In this document: piece by piece, positions 9,801 through 18,042 of the stretch
How the letters are laid out: every line of letters begins with the position of its first letter
How positions within the stretch are numbered: position 1 is the stretch's first letter
Assembly: GCF_023273875.1 (NCBI RefSeq)
Contig: NZ_CP096882.1
Location: 3,968,001 to 4,032,000 of the forward strand
From: Pseudarthrobacter sp. SSS035
GTDB lineage: Bacteria; Actinomycetota; Actinomycetes; Actinomycetales; Micrococcaceae
Direction: 5' to 3'
DNA: 64,000 nt
Made by a program: the position numbers and the translations under genes
The notes under the pieces: model-generated
What the model saw: only the letters and a program-made list of their open reading frames with translations
Database searches by the model: none
What the model was told of the DNA's origin: nothing

Positions 9801-10135
9801 TAGCGGAAAGCACGCCGCCGGCAGTCCAGGCAACTGAAAGCCGGGCGGCCGAACCTGCCCGCCAGCAGCAGCCAGCCGCGGCGGAGAAGGATTACTCCGA
9901 CCACACCGAGGAGCCCCGCGCCCGCCGTCCCCGGCGGAACCGGAGTGCCAGCCGTGCCCAGGGCGCAGCCAATGCCACGTCCGTAGAGCATCACGAAGCC
10001 GCTCCGGCGGCTGCCGCCGGACACACCCACGCCGCCAAGTCGCCGGAGCCCGTCAAGGCTCCTGTGGCCGACAAACCGGTTGCCGCCAACGCGCCCATCA
10101 TCCTGGGCGTAGGAGTTCCGGCCTCGGAGCTCTGA
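6851..10135 (+). CDS. rne: Ribonuclease E/G family endoribonuclease
   Basis: Endonuclease for rRNA processing and mRNA decay. The first 400 or so residues are Ala/Pro/Glu-rich with basic clusters (RRRRSRGRRGRSRTG, SRRRRRRRRGD), typical of actinobacterial RNase E. The catalytic core follows: an S1 domain around residues 415-500, the DNase I-like domain with metal-binding Asp684 (VVDVNTGKFTG) and Asp728 (IVIDFIDM), and the Zn-link cysteines 786 and 789 (CETC). A disordered Ala/Pro/His-rich tail completes 1094 residues. ATG 6851 (MENEQTP) has AGGAG 11 bases upstream; the frame runs open to 6599 through non-coding-like sequence. The disordered arms probably bind RNA and degradosome partners. Confidence 0.94.
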   Translation: MENEQTPAVNDEAAAEAVEAPKKATRTRRKAVPKAAEAVPVNDAAEAEPTTDTAPEPKTPVRRTRARKAVATAEPLPAFAAEVLEAPAAVVTETAVAPEAAAVEPAAEAAAPEAAAETKPVRRRRVATRKTSAPDVAPAAAEPTAPEEQAAPEAAATPAPEAEEAAAVEPAAPAATTAAPVTAAAAPAEAPAAAAETASPFSSLFLEPASTTSVLFQAPDLSTVVRPAPVAAVVEEPEEDDAEDGEADDASGRRRRRSRGRRGRSRTGESDADGDNEGDEGAAEETDEESAGQADEGVTSRRRRRRRRGDQDLELTGGEGDDPPNTVTRVRAPRAATEAPVNNRVTSVKGSTRLEAKKQRRRESRDTGRRRTVITEAEFLARRESVDRQMIVRQRDDRIQIGVLEDGVLAEHFVSKTQQDSLIGNVYLGKVQNVLPSMEAAFVDIGRGRNAVLYAGEVNWEAVNLEGKQRRIENALKSGDTVLVQVTKDPVGHKGARLTSQISLPGRYLVYVPGGSMTGISRKLPDVERNRLKRILKDRLPEHAGVIVRTAAEGASEEELTHDINRLRAQWEGIESQSTSTKILAPELLYGEPDLTIKVVRDVFNEDFSKLIVSGEEAWDTIEAYVTYVAPDLVGRLEKWTKDQDIFAAWRIDEQIHKALERKVFLPSGGSLVIDRTEAMTVVDVNTGKFTGSGGNLEETVTKNNLEAAEEVVRQLRLRDIGGIIVIDFIDMVLESNRDLVLRRMVECLGRDRTKHQVAEVTSLGLVQMTRKRMGTGLLEVFGEQCETCAGRGIVTHDDPVEHRRANTVAAEHHVQRVDSRPEAQRTDSVRTDSQRPDSQPGGRTDRKRRRGRGGQPLETAPAAPVQIHTVHPEASDAERHAKAEATRAALANIAAAAHAAHLHDDEVAHASAAAGRQPAAPVPAPVGQSETDSNGRPAAVLTFGGEQVVLPFVAHHDDQPHAPALTLDRLAEAFAHLGEPAPVAESTPPAVQATESRAAEPARQQQPAAAEKDYSDHTEEPRARRPRRNRSASRAQGAANATSVEHHEAAPAAAAGHTHAAKSPEPVKAPVADKPVAANAPIILGVGVPASEL

Positions 10136-10164
10136 CCAAGCAGTAGGGCAAGCCAATACAACGG

Positions 10165-10204
10165 CGCCCGGACGTGCCTGTGAATCACAGGCTGCGTCCG
10201 GGCG
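10165..10204 (+). terminator. Strong hairpin after rne
   Basis: A 10-bp GC-rich outer stem (10165-10174 with 10195-10204) encloses an inner stem GCCTGTG/CACAGGC with an AAT loop. It lies 30 bases after the rne stop and before the TPP riboswitch. There is no T-run, so intrinsic termination is not certain; it may instead be a 3' stabiliser. Confidence 0.55.
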
Positions 10205-10239
10205 TCCGGCGTTAAGTCGCGAGGAACGCTAGGCTGGTG

Positions 10240-10320
10240 ACTGACACGGGGTGCCGCGCAGAGAGCCGGCTGAGATCCACACCCGTTGAACCTGTCCGGT
10301 TAGCACCGGCGAAGGGATGT
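10240..10320 (+). promoter_or_regulatory. TPP (THI-box) riboswitch
   Basis: The aptamer core is visible: ACACGGGGTGC at 10244, then CTGAGA in the P3 region (10270-10275), ACCCGTTGAACCTG, and the closing CGAAGGGA near 10310-10317. This is the conserved thiamin pyrophosphate aptamer. The GAAGGGA at its 3' edge is also the best ribosome-binding sequence for the following thiD-tenA gene, which points to control of translation initiation by thiamin pyrophosphate. Confidence 0.92.
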
Positions 10321-10325
10321 CTCCT

Positions 10326-11915
10326 TTGGCTTCAACTTCTGTCCTTCCTCCTGCAACACCCGCGGCGGCTCTGCCGGAAACCCCGGCAACCCGGGCTGGG
10401 GTCCGGCCCGCACCAGGCCGATCTTCTGCGGTCCGGGTGCTGCGTGACGTTCCGCGGGTGCTGTCCATTGCCGGATCGGACCCTTCAGGGGGCGCGGGCG
10501 TCCAGGCCGACCTCAAAAGCATTGCAGCCCTTGGCGGCTACGGCATGGCGGCCATCACCGCGCTGACGGTCCAAAACACCCAGGGGGTCCAGGCGGTTCA
10601 CGTCCCGCCTGCGTCCTTCCTGGGCCAGCAGCTCGATGCCATCAGCGATGACATCACCATCGACGCGGTCAAGATCGGCATGCTGGGCGACGCTGCCGTG
10701 ATAGGTGTGGTCCGTGACTGGCTGGACAAGGTGCGTCCCGCCGTCGTCGTTCTTGATCCGGTGATGGTGGCCACGAGCGGCGACCGGCTGCTGCAGGAGT
10801 CTGCCGAGGCGGCCCTGAGGGAGCTGCTCCCGCTCGCGGACCTGATTACCCCCAACCTGGCCGAACTTGCCATCCTGGTGGGGGAGCCGCAGGCGAGGGA
10901 TTGGCACGACGCGCTCGGGCAGGGGCAGCGGTTGTCCGCCGCGACCGGTGCCACCGTCCTGGTCAAGGGCGGCCATCTCGACGGCGGCGCGTGCCCGGAT
11001 GCCCTGGTCAACGCTGCCGGGCTGCTCGCCCAGGAGGTGGTGGAAGTGAGCGGGGACAGGATCCCCACGCGCAACAGCCACGGCACCGGCTGCTCGCTGT
11101 CGTCGGCCATGGCCACAGCTCAGGCCCGGCTGGGGGACTGGGAAGCCGCACTGCGGCAGGTGAAGCCCTGGCTGGTGGGCGCGCTGCAGGCCGCTGACCA
11201 ACTTGAGGTGGGCGGGGGCAACGGCCCCATCAACCACTTCCACCACATGCAACAGGTTCCGGCAGCCGGTGAATTCGCAGAGACGCTGCGCCGGGCGTCG
11301 GAGCCGGATCTTGCAGCCATCTACGGACTGGATTTCATCCGAGACCTGGCGGCCGGCACATTGGCTGAGGAACAGTTCGCCTATTACCTCGCCCAGGACG
11401 CCATCTACCTCAACGGCTATTCGCGGGTCCTCGCCCGGGCCAGTGCGCTGGCGCCCACGGAAGCCGCCCAGCTGTTCTGGGCAAAGTCGGCCCAGCAGTG
11501 CCTTGAGGTCGAGTCCGAACTGCACCGCACGTGGCTAAGCACCAGGACAGTGGACTCCGTCCTGGGACCTGTCACCAAGTCCTACGTGGACCACCTGCTG
11601 GCGGCCTCGGCTTCCGGCAGCTACGCGGTCCTCGTTGCGGCGGTGCTGCCGTGCTTCTGGTTGTATGCCGAAGTGGGACAGACCCTCCACTCGGAGTTCC
11701 TGGCTGCGGGTGCACCGGCAGCACATCCTTATGCCGACTGGCTGCGGGCCTATGCTGACGAGGATTTCGCCCAGGCCACACGTGACGCCATCGCCTTCGC
11801 TGACGACGCCGGCCGGAGTGCTTCCGCGGATGAACGGGCGGCGATGCTGGTGGCTTTCAGGCAGTCGTGCCGGTTCGAAGTGGAATTCTTCGACGCGCCG
11901 CGAATTCATTCCTGA
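10326..11915 (+). CDS. thiD: Fused HMP-P kinase (ThiD) and TenA-like protein
   Basis: Thiamin synthesis and salvage fusion. After about 40 Pro/Ala-rich residues the ThiD ribokinase-fold domain begins (VLSIAGSDPSGGAGVQADLK) and phosphorylates hydroxymethylpyrimidine phosphate; its anion-hole region reads NSHGTGCSLSSA. From about residue 300 a TenA/thiaminase II domain follows, with the nucleophile Cys443 (LPCFWLYAEVG) and a late FEVEFF acid segment. The start is uncertain: ATG 10317 abuts the riboswitch GAAGGG with no spacing, whereas in-frame TTG 10326 has 8 bases of spacing and is preferred here. The upstream TPP riboswitch gives feedback control. Confidence 0.92.
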   Translation: MASTSVLPPATPAAALPETPATRAGVRPAPGRSSAVRVLRDVPRVLSIAGSDPSGGAGVQADLKSIAALGGYGMAAITALTVQNTQGVQAVHVPPASFLGQQLDAISDDITIDAVKIGMLGDAAVIGVVRDWLDKVRPAVVVLDPVMVATSGDRLLQESAEAALRELLPLADLITPNLAELAILVGEPQARDWHDALGQGQRLSAATGATVLVKGGHLDGGACPDALVNAAGLLAQEVVEVSGDRIPTRNSHGTGCSLSSAMATAQARLGDWEAALRQVKPWLVGALQAADQLEVGGGNGPINHFHHMQQVPAAGEFAETLRRASEPDLAAIYGLDFIRDLAAGTLAEEQFAYYLAQDAIYLNGYSRVLARASALAPTEAAQLFWAKSAQQCLEVESELHRTWLSTRTVDSVLGPVTKSYVDHLLAASASGSYAVLVAAVLPCFWLYAEVGQTLHSEFLAAGAPAAHPYADWLRAYADEDFAQATRDAIAFADDAGRSASADERAAMLVAFRQSCRFEVEFFDAPRIHS

Positions 11916-12024
11916 CAGGCTGCGGCCCGTTCGGCCTGTACGATAGTCAGGCACGGTTTTGGATTGTCAGTGCAGTACCTGCTTGTGGGTCCTATCACAG
12001 ACAACCGACCGTAACCAGCCTCAT

Positions 12025-12187
12025 TTGCGGCCGAAGGCAAAATTAGCGTATTCTAGATCTTCGGTGCTTACGCCAACACTTGGGTTACGACCCCACGGCG
12101 TTGAGGCACAGCGAGAACCCAGCCAAATATGGAATCGGGTTCAGCACGCAAATTTAGTAATAAACGTCGAGAGAAGTGAGTTCCCAA
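12025..12187 (+). promoter_or_regulatory. Probable promoter and leader of rplU-rpmA
   Basis: TTGCGG (12025-12030) and TATTCT (12049-12054) are separated by 18 bases and fit a housekeeping promoter, which leaves a leader of about 125 nt before rplU. The leader contains pairable ACGCC and GGCGT segments near 12070 and 12100. Autogenous control by L21 is possible but unproven. Confidence 0.5.
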
Positions 12188-12496
12188 GTGGTGTACGCGA
12201 TTGTCCGCGCAGGCGGCCGCCAAGAGAAGGTTTCCGTTGGAGACTTCGTTACCCTGAACCGCGTCCCCGGTGGAGCCGGCAGCACCTTTGAGTTGCCCGC
12301 ACTGCTCCTGGTAGACGGTGACAAAGTCACCTCTGCTGCTGCGGACCTGGCCAAGGTAACGGTTACGGCTGAGATCCTCGAAGACCTCCGTGGTCCGAAG
12401 ATCGTCATCCAGAAGTTCAAGAACAAGACCGGTTACAAGAAGCGCCAGGGTCACCGTCAGGAATTGACCAAGGTCAAGATCACGGGTATCAAGTAA
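12188..12496 (+). CDS. rplU: Large ribosomal subunit protein bL21
   Basis: A 102-residue 23S rRNA-binding protein starting (M/V)VYAIVRAGGRQEKVSVGD and ending with the basic segment TGYKKRQGHRQELTKVKI, which is the full L21 family. Two adjacent GTG codons occur; GTG 12188 gives the usual family N-terminus, while GTG 12176 would add four residues. It is the first gene of the rplU-rpmA pair upstream of obg. Confidence 0.97.
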   Translation: MVYAIVRAGGRQEKVSVGDFVTLNRVPGGAGSTFELPALLLVDGDKVTSAAADLAKVTVTAEILEDLRGPKIVIQKFKNKTGYKKRQGHRQELTKVKITGIK

Positions 12497-12557
12497 CTCT
12501 TCGTTACTGTTCAGGTTCTTCAGCAGATTCCCCAGAATTTAAAGGCAGGCATTTCAA

Positions 12558-12821
12558 ATGGCACATAAAAAAGGCGCGAGTTCCACTCGCAACGGTCGTG
12601 ACTCCAACGCCCAGTACCTCGGCGTCAAGCGCTTCGGTGGTCAGGTAGTTTCCGCAGGCGAGATCATCGTCCGCCAGCGTGGCACCCACTTCCACCCGGG
12701 CGCCGGCGTTGGCCGTGGCGGCGACGACACACTGTTCGCCCTGGCCCCGGGAGCCGTCCAGTTCGGCACCCGCCGCGGTCGCCGCGTAGTCAACATCGTT
12801 GCTGCTGCAGCTGCAGAGTAA
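12558..12821 (+). CDS. rpmA: Large ribosomal subunit protein bL27
   Basis: An 87-residue protein starting MAHKKGASSTRNGRDSN, whose N-terminal arm reaches the peptidyl transferase centre. The conserved RFGGQVVSAGEIIVRQRGT and HPGAGVGRGGDDTLFA blocks are present. The start already matches the mature type, with no cleavable Firmicutes-type extension. It lies 61 bases after rplU and a clear terminator follows. Confidence 0.97.
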   Translation: MAHKKGASSTRNGRDSNAQYLGVKRFGGQVVSAGEIIVRQRGTHFHPGAGVGRGGDDTLFALAPGAVQFGTRRGRRVVNIVAAAAAE

Positions 12822-12838
12822 CAAATAGTTCTGAAACG

Positions 12839-12875
12839 GTGGAGCGGGCCATTTGGTCCGCTCCACTATTCTTTT
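12839..12875 (+). terminator. Intrinsic terminator after rpmA
   Basis: A 12-bp stem (12839-12850 with 12855-12866, one G-T pair) and ATTT loop are followed by TATTCTTTT. It ends the rplU-rpmA transcript ahead of obg. Confidence 0.85.
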
Positions 12876-12937
12876 AACCGCATTACAATCGTCTTGGCGC
12901 CCGTGGGCGTCCAGGAAACAGCACTGAGGAGATCCAC

Positions 12938-14527
12938 GTGGCGAGCTTTGTAGACCGGGTAGTACTGCACGTATCCGGCGGTACCGGCGGCCACGGCTGT
13001 GTCTCCGTCCACCGGGAGAAGTTCATCCCACTGGGCGGGCCCGACGGCGGTAACGGCGGCGACGGCGGCAACGTCATCCTGCGCGTTGACCACCAGACCA
13101 CTACCTTGCTCGACTACCACCACTCCCCGCACCGCCACGCCACCAACGGCGGGTCCGGCATGGGCGACTGGCGCGGCGGCAAGAATGGCGAGACCCTCGT
13201 CCTGCCCGTGCCCGACGGCACCGTGGTCAAAGCCAAGGACGGCACCGTCCTGGCAGACCTGGTCGGCGAAGGCGCAGAATACGTGGCGGCCGCCGGCGGC
13301 CAGGGCGGCCTGGGTAACGCTTCGCTGTCCTCGCAGAAGCGCCGTGCCCCGGGCTTCGCCCTGCTGGGCATCGAGGGTGACGCCCGTGACGTTGTGCTGG
13401 AACTGAAGTCCATCGCCGACATTGCGCTTGTTGGTTTCCCCTCTGCCGGCAAATCCAGCCTGATCGCGGCCATGTCCGCCGCGCGGCCCAAGATCGCCGA
13501 CTACCCCTTCACCACGCTGATCCCGAACCTGGGTGTTGTCCAGTCCGGCGATGTCCGCTTCACCATTGCAGACGTTCCGGGCCTCATCGAGGGCGCCAGC
13601 GAAGGCAAGGGCCTTGGCCACCACTTCCTGCGCCATGTGGAGCGTTGCGCCGCACTGGTACACGTGCTCGACTGCGGCACGCTGGAATCGGACCGCGACC
13701 CGCTGGCAGACCTGGCCATCATCGAGGCCGAACTGGAAAAGTACTCCGTAGACATGAGCTTCGCGGGTGCCGACGGCGAAGTGGTTCCGCTGAACCACCG
13801 TCCGCGCCTGGTCGCCCTGAACAAGGTGGATCTCCCGGACGGCAAGGACATGGCTGGATTCGTCCGCCCCGAACTGGAGTCACGCGGCTACCGGGTCTTC
13901 GAGATCTCGGCCACCAGCCACGAGGGTCTCCGCCAGCTGGGCTTCGCCATGGCGGAAATCGTCCAGGCCGCCCGTGCCGCCCTCGCGGCCGCCCCACCCA
14001 AGGTCCAGCCGCCCATCCTGCGTCCCCGCGCCGTCAACGAAGCCGGCTTCAAGATCCGCCGCGAGGAAAAGAACCTCGAACCGCTCTTCCGCGTACTGGG
14101 CGACAAGCCTCTCCGCTGGGTCAAGCAGACCGACTTCACCAACGAGGAAGCCATCGGCTACCTCGCCGACCGCCTGGCCAAGCTCGGCGTCGAAAACGAA
14201 CTGTTCAAGCAAGGCGCCAAGCCGGGCGACGCAGTCGTGATCGGCGAAGATGACGGCGTTGTCTTCGACTGGGAGCCCACCATGAGCGCCGGAGCCGAAA
14301 TGCTCGCATCACCGCGCGGCACGGATATCCGTTTCGCGGACGTCGGCGACCGCCCCACCCGTGGCCAGAAGCGTGACGAGCAGCAGGAACGCAAGGATGC
14401 CAAGGCCGCCGCCCGCGCCGAGCTCGAAGCCGAGCGCAAGGCCGGGATCTGGACCGAATCGGTCAGCGGCCGCCGCGCTGCCAAGCCGGTCAAGGAGAGT
14501 GGACTGGGCGCAGAAGATGACCAGTAG
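12938..14527 (+). CDS. obg: Obg GTPase
   Basis: Ribosome-associated GTPase of 529 residues. The glycine-rich Obg fold comes first (GGTGGHGCVSVHREKF, GGPDGGNGGDGGNV). The G domain follows, with P-loop GFPSAGKS at 166-173, switch-region DVPGLIEGAS and the NKVD base-specificity motif. A C-terminal OCT domain (EPLFRVLGDKPLRWVKQTDF onward) and a charged Lys/Arg/Glu tail complete it. GTG 12938 has GAGGAG upstream. Its last 11 bases overlap proB, so the two are translationally coupled. Confidence 0.96.
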   Translation: MASFVDRVVLHVSGGTGGHGCVSVHREKFIPLGGPDGGNGGDGGNVILRVDHQTTTLLDYHHSPHRHATNGGSGMGDWRGGKNGETLVLPVPDGTVVKAKDGTVLADLVGEGAEYVAAAGGQGGLGNASLSSQKRRAPGFALLGIEGDARDVVLELKSIADIALVGFPSAGKSSLIAAMSAARPKIADYPFTTLIPNLGVVQSGDVRFTIADVPGLIEGASEGKGLGHHFLRHVERCAALVHVLDCGTLESDRDPLADLAIIEAELEKYSVDMSFAGADGEVVPLNHRPRLVALNKVDLPDGKDMAGFVRPELESRGYRVFEISATSHEGLRQLGFAMAEIVQAARAALAAAPPKVQPPILRPRAVNEAGFKIRREEKNLEPLFRVLGDKPLRWVKQTDFTNEEAIGYLADRLAKLGVENELFKQGAKPGDAVVIGEDDGVVFDWEPTMSAGAEMLASPRGTDIRFADVGDRPTRGQKRDEQQERKDAKAAARAELEAERKAGIWTESVSGRRAAKPVKESGLGAEDDQ

Positions 14528-15668
14528 CTCCGTCTCCGCGGTCCCGCGGAAGCGCGCCGCGGACCGTAGTGTGCTCTCGGATGCCCGCAGGATTGTTGTT
14601 AAGGTCGGCTCATCGTCGCTGACCAGCATCAAGGGCGGCATCTCGGAAGAATCGCTGACCGCCCTCGCCGATGCGCTGGCAGCCAAGCGGAACTCCGGGA
14701 CCGAGATCATCCTGGTGTCTTCCGGTGCGATCGCGGCCGGCCTGGCACCGCTGGGTCTCGCCAAGCGGCCGCGTGACCTGGCTACGCAGCAGGCCGCGGC
14801 CAGCGTGGGCCAGGGACTGCTCATGGCCCGTTACACCCAGGCGTTCGGCGCCCACGGCGTAACCGTCAGCCAGGTGCTGCTCACCGCCGATGACCTGATG
14901 CGCCGGAGCCAGCACACCAACGCCTTCCGTGCCCTGGACCGGCTCCTCAACCTTGGCGTGGTACCGGTGGTCAACGAAAACGACACCGTTGCGACGCACG
15001 AGATCCGTTTCGGTGACAACGACCGCCTTGCGGCCCTGGTGGCCCACCTGGTCCGCGCCGACGCGCTGGTGCTCCTCTCCGACGTCGACTCCCTCTATGA
15101 CGGTCCGCCGTCGCACGGTGCCAAGCGGATTCCGCTCGTGGAAGGTCCGCACGACCTCGACGGCGTCACCATCGGCAAGGCAGGCAAAGCCGGCGTCGGA
15201 ACCGGCGGCATGACCACCAAAGTGGAAGCCGCCACCATCGCGGCCGGTTCAGGGATCCATGCCCTGGTCACGTCCACCGCCAACGCCGCCGCCGCCCTGG
15301 CCGGCGAGGACGTTGGCACCTGGTTCAAGGTCAATGGCGCCCGCAAGCCGGTCCGGCTGCTCTGGCTTGAGCACCTTGCCTCCGTGCATGGCAGGCTGAT
15401 TCTCGACGACGGCGCCGTCAAGGCAGTGCGCCACCGCCGCACTTCGCTGCTTCCGGCCGGCATCTCCGCGGTGGACGGCGATTTTGAGGCGGGCGACGCC
15501 GTCGAAATCGTCAGTGCCGACGGCACCGTCATTGCCCGCGGCCTCGTCAACTATTCCGCCGCGGAACTGCCCCAGATGCTGGGACGGTCCACCAAGGAGC
15601 TGGGCAAGGCGCTGGGCCGCGGATATGACCGTGAAGTTGTTCACGTTGACGACCTGGTGCTGGTCTGA
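14517..15668 (+). CDS. proB: Glutamate 5-kinase
   Basis: First step of proline synthesis: ATP-dependent phosphorylation of glutamate. Amino-acid-kinase motifs are RIVVKVGSSSLT, VSSGAIAAGL, VVNENDTVA and GTGGMTTKVEAA; a C-terminal PUA domain begins near residue 290. ATG 14517 lies inside the end of obg and gives 383 residues, the normal length. proA follows after 26 bases, so obg-proB-proA form an operon. Confidence 0.96.
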   Translation: MTSSSVSAVPRKRAADRSVLSDARRIVVKVGSSSLTSIKGGISEESLTALADALAAKRNSGTEIILVSSGAIAAGLAPLGLAKRPRDLATQQAAASVGQGLLMARYTQAFGAHGVTVSQVLLTADDLMRRSQHTNAFRALDRLLNLGVVPVVNENDTVATHEIRFGDNDRLAALVAHLVRADALVLLSDVDSLYDGPPSHGAKRIPLVEGPHDLDGVTIGKAGKAGVGTGGMTTKVEAATIAAGSGIHALVTSTANAAAALAGEDVGTWFKVNGARKPVRLLWLEHLASVHGRLILDDGAVKAVRHRRTSLLPAGISAVDGDFEAGDAVEIVSADGTVIARGLVNYSAAELPQMLGRSTKELGKALGRGYDREVVHVDDLVLV

Positions 15669-15694
15669 GCCTGCGGCTCGCCTAAACTTGGATC

Positions 15695-17059
15695 ATGACT
15701 GAGGCACTGATTCACAACACTGCTGCGATTTCCGAGGATACCACTGCTGTTCCCGCTGCCCCGGAAGCGCCTGCATCAGCTGCCGTTCCGTTGTCCGCCG
15801 AGGACGTCGAAGCGGCGGTCCATGCCGTCGCCGACCGTTCCAAGCACGCGGCCCGCCGGATGGCAAGTGCCAACAGGGCCTTGAAGGACCGTGGCCTGCG
15901 CGCCATCGGAGCTGCCCTGCTGGCGCGGAAGGACCAGATCCTTGCCGCCAACGCCAAGGATGTTGCCGCCGGCAAGGCCAACGGCACCTCGGCGGCCATG
16001 CTGGACCGGCTGACGCTTACTGACGCCCGCATTACCGGGCTCGTTGACGCCCTGGAAAACCTGGCCAACCTGCCCGACCCGGTGGGCAACGTGGTCCGCG
16101 GCCAGACGCTGCCCAACGGTCTCCGCCTGCGTCAAATCAACGTGCCCATGGGTGTCGTCGCAGCCATTTACGAGGCTCGGCCCAACGTCACCGTTGACAT
16201 CGCCGGTCTCGCGCTCAAGAGCGGCAACGCCGTTATCCTCCGCGGCGGCACCGCCGCTGCAGCCACCAACGACGCCTTGGTCCACGTTCTCCGCGAAGCA
16301 CTGGACGGCGTGGGACTTCCCGCCGATGCCGTGCAGACAGTGGACCAGTACGGACGGGAAGGCGCGAATGCGCTGATGCGGGCGCGCGGCCGGGTTGATG
16401 TCCTGATTCCGCGCGGGGGCCGGGACCTGATCCAGTCCGTGGTGTTGAACGCCGCCGTGCCGGTCATCGAGACCGGCGAGGGCAACGTGCATATCTTCAT
16501 CGACGAATCCGCCAGCGAGGACATGGCGGTGGAGATCCTGCTGAACGCCAAGACCCAGCGGCCCAGTGTCTGCAACACCGTGGAGACGCTGCTGGTCCAT
16601 TCGCGGTCCACCGTGCTGCCCGCCGTCGCCGCCGCGCTGCGCGGCGCCGGGGTCACCCTCCACGCCGACGAGCGCATCCGTGCGGCGCTGCCTTCATCTG
16701 TTGAGTCCGTGCCGGCAACGGATGAGGATTGGGGAACCGAGTACATGGACCTGGACCTCGCCGTCGCAATGGTGGACAGCCTGGATGACGCCGTCAAGCA
16801 CATCCGGACCTGGTCCACGGGCCACACCGAAGCGATCCTCACCAACGACCTGGCCAACGCGGAGCGGTTCATCGCCGAGGTTGACTCTGCTGCGGTCATC
16901 GTCAACGCGTCCACGCGGTTTACCGACGGCGGCGAGTTGGGCCTCGGTGCCGAGGTTGGCATCTCCACGCAGAAGCTGCACGCCCGCGGCCCTATGGGAC
17001 TGACTGAGCTCACCACCACTAAGTGGATCGTGCAGGGCGAGGGCCAGGTCCGCGGGTAG
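15695..17059 (+). CDS. proA: Gamma-glutamyl phosphate reductase
   Basis: NADPH-dependent reduction of glutamyl 5-phosphate to the semialdehyde, following ProB. The 454-residue aldehyde-dehydrogenase-fold protein carries the catalytic cysteine at 293 (RPSVCNTVETLL) and the conserved VIPRGG and EARPNVTVD blocks. An Ala-rich N-terminal extension of about 40 residues precedes the domain. It is immediately downstream of proB in the same orientation. Confidence 0.96.
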   Translation: MTEALIHNTAAISEDTTAVPAAPEAPASAAVPLSAEDVEAAVHAVADRSKHAARRMASANRALKDRGLRAIGAALLARKDQILAANAKDVAAGKANGTSAAMLDRLTLTDARITGLVDALENLANLPDPVGNVVRGQTLPNGLRLRQINVPMGVVAAIYEARPNVTVDIAGLALKSGNAVILRGGTAAAATNDALVHVLREALDGVGLPADAVQTVDQYGREGANALMRARGRVDVLIPRGGRDLIQSVVLNAAVPVIETGEGNVHIFIDESASEDMAVEILLNAKTQRPSVCNTVETLLVHSRSTVLPAVAAALRGAGVTLHADERIRAALPSSVESVPATDEDWGTEYMDLDLAVAMVDSLDDAVKHIRTWSTGHTEAILTNDLANAERFIAEVDSAAVIVNASTRFTDGGELGLGAEVGISTQKLHARGPMGLTELTTTKWIVQGEGQVRG

Positions 17060-17134
17060 CAACGCGGTAATATAGACAGAAGTCCGGAACGGCGGGACAA
17101 TCCGCTGCCACATCCTTGAACCTTAGGGGAGAAA

Positions 17135-17365
17135 ATGCTGCTCCAGCAGATCGCCATGACCGTTGCCGAAGGCGGAGAACACGCACCCGCTCCGATCTGG
17201 GCTGAGCCGTGGGTGTTCGGCGTATCCATTTTCGCCATCCTGCTGGTGATGATGTTCGTTACGCTCTCCTACTCGAACCTGGGCAACCGGCACACCGTAA
17301 CGGATGAGCACGCCGATCCGCACCGCCAGCACCCCAACAAGCACGACCACGGCCAAGGCCACTGA
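17135..17365 (+). CDS. Small single-pass membrane protein, unknown function
   Basis: A 76-residue protein with one strong transmembrane helix (about residues 24-45, PWVFGVSIFAILLVMMFVTL) and a His/Asp-rich tail ending KHDHGQGH. A good GGGGAG precedes ATG 17135. Small proteins of this layout often sit between proA and nadD in Arthrobacter-like genomes. Its end overlaps the proposed nadD start by 62 bases. The histidine tail might bind metal, but this is only inference. Confidence 0.75.
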   Translation: MLLQQIAMTVAEGGEHAPAPIWAEPWVFGVSIFAILLVMMFVTLSYSNLGNRHTVTDEHADPHRQHPNKHDHGQGH

Positions 17366-18035
17366 AATTTCCCGTGTTCTGCACCGTGACGGTGCGCAAA
17401 GGCGGCTGCGGCTGGGCGTGATGGGCGGGACGTTTGATCCCATCCACCACGGCCACCTTGTTGCAGCCAGCGAAGTGGCCGCCAAGTTCGGCCTGGATGA
17501 AGTGGTCTTTGTCCCCACCGGGCAGCCGTGGCAAAAGTCGCACAAGCAGGTCAGTGAGCCTGAGCACCGCTACCTCATGACGGTGATCGCCACGGCATCG
17601 AACCCCCGCTTCACTGTCAGCAGGGTGGATATCGACCGGCCCGGTCGCACGTATACCATTGATACCTTGCGGGATCTCCGGACCCAACGTCCGGATGCGG
17701 ATCTGTTCTTCATTACCGGTGCGGATGCACTGGCGCAGATTCTGTCCTGGAAGGACATCGACGAGCTGTGGTCACTGGCCCATTTTGTCGGTGTGACACG
17801 GCCGGGACATGTGCTTGATGGCATGGGCCGCAAGGACGTCAGCCTCCTTGAGGTGCCGGCCATGGCCATCTCGTCCACGGACTGCCGTGTCCGTGTAGCC
17901 GGGAACAACCCCGTCTGGTACCTCGTGCCGGACGGAGTGGTCCAATACATCGCCAAATATGGTCTGTACGCCGAGGGATCAGATCCCGAGGACGTCCGAA
18001 CTACCGAAACAGACGAGCCAGCCAGTACTGAATGA
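17304..18035 (+). CDS. nadD: Nicotinate-nucleotide adenylyltransferase
   Basis: Forms deamido-NAD from nicotinate mononucleotide and ATP. The nucleotidyltransferase signature GGTFDPIHHGHL and the later ISSTDCRVRV block (variant of ISSTxIR) are present. ATG 17304 is the only reasonable start upstream of RLRLGVMGGTF, although it makes the gene overlap the preceding small gene and adds about 35 Ser/Thr-rich residues. The stop overlaps a stray ATG, and the next gene starts 8 bases on. Confidence 0.93.
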   Translation: MSTPIRTASTPTSTTTAKATEISRVLHRDGAQRRLRLGVMGGTFDPIHHGHLVAASEVAAKFGLDEVVFVPTGQPWQKSHKQVSEPEHRYLMTVIATASNPRFTVSRVDIDRPGRTYTIDTLRDLRTQRPDADLFFITGADALAQILSWKDIDELWSLAHFVGVTRPGHVLDGMGRKDVSLLEVPAMAISSTDCRVRVAGNNPVWYLVPDGVVQYIAKYGLYAEGSDPEDVRTTETDEPASTE

Positions 18036-18042
18036 GTCCTCA

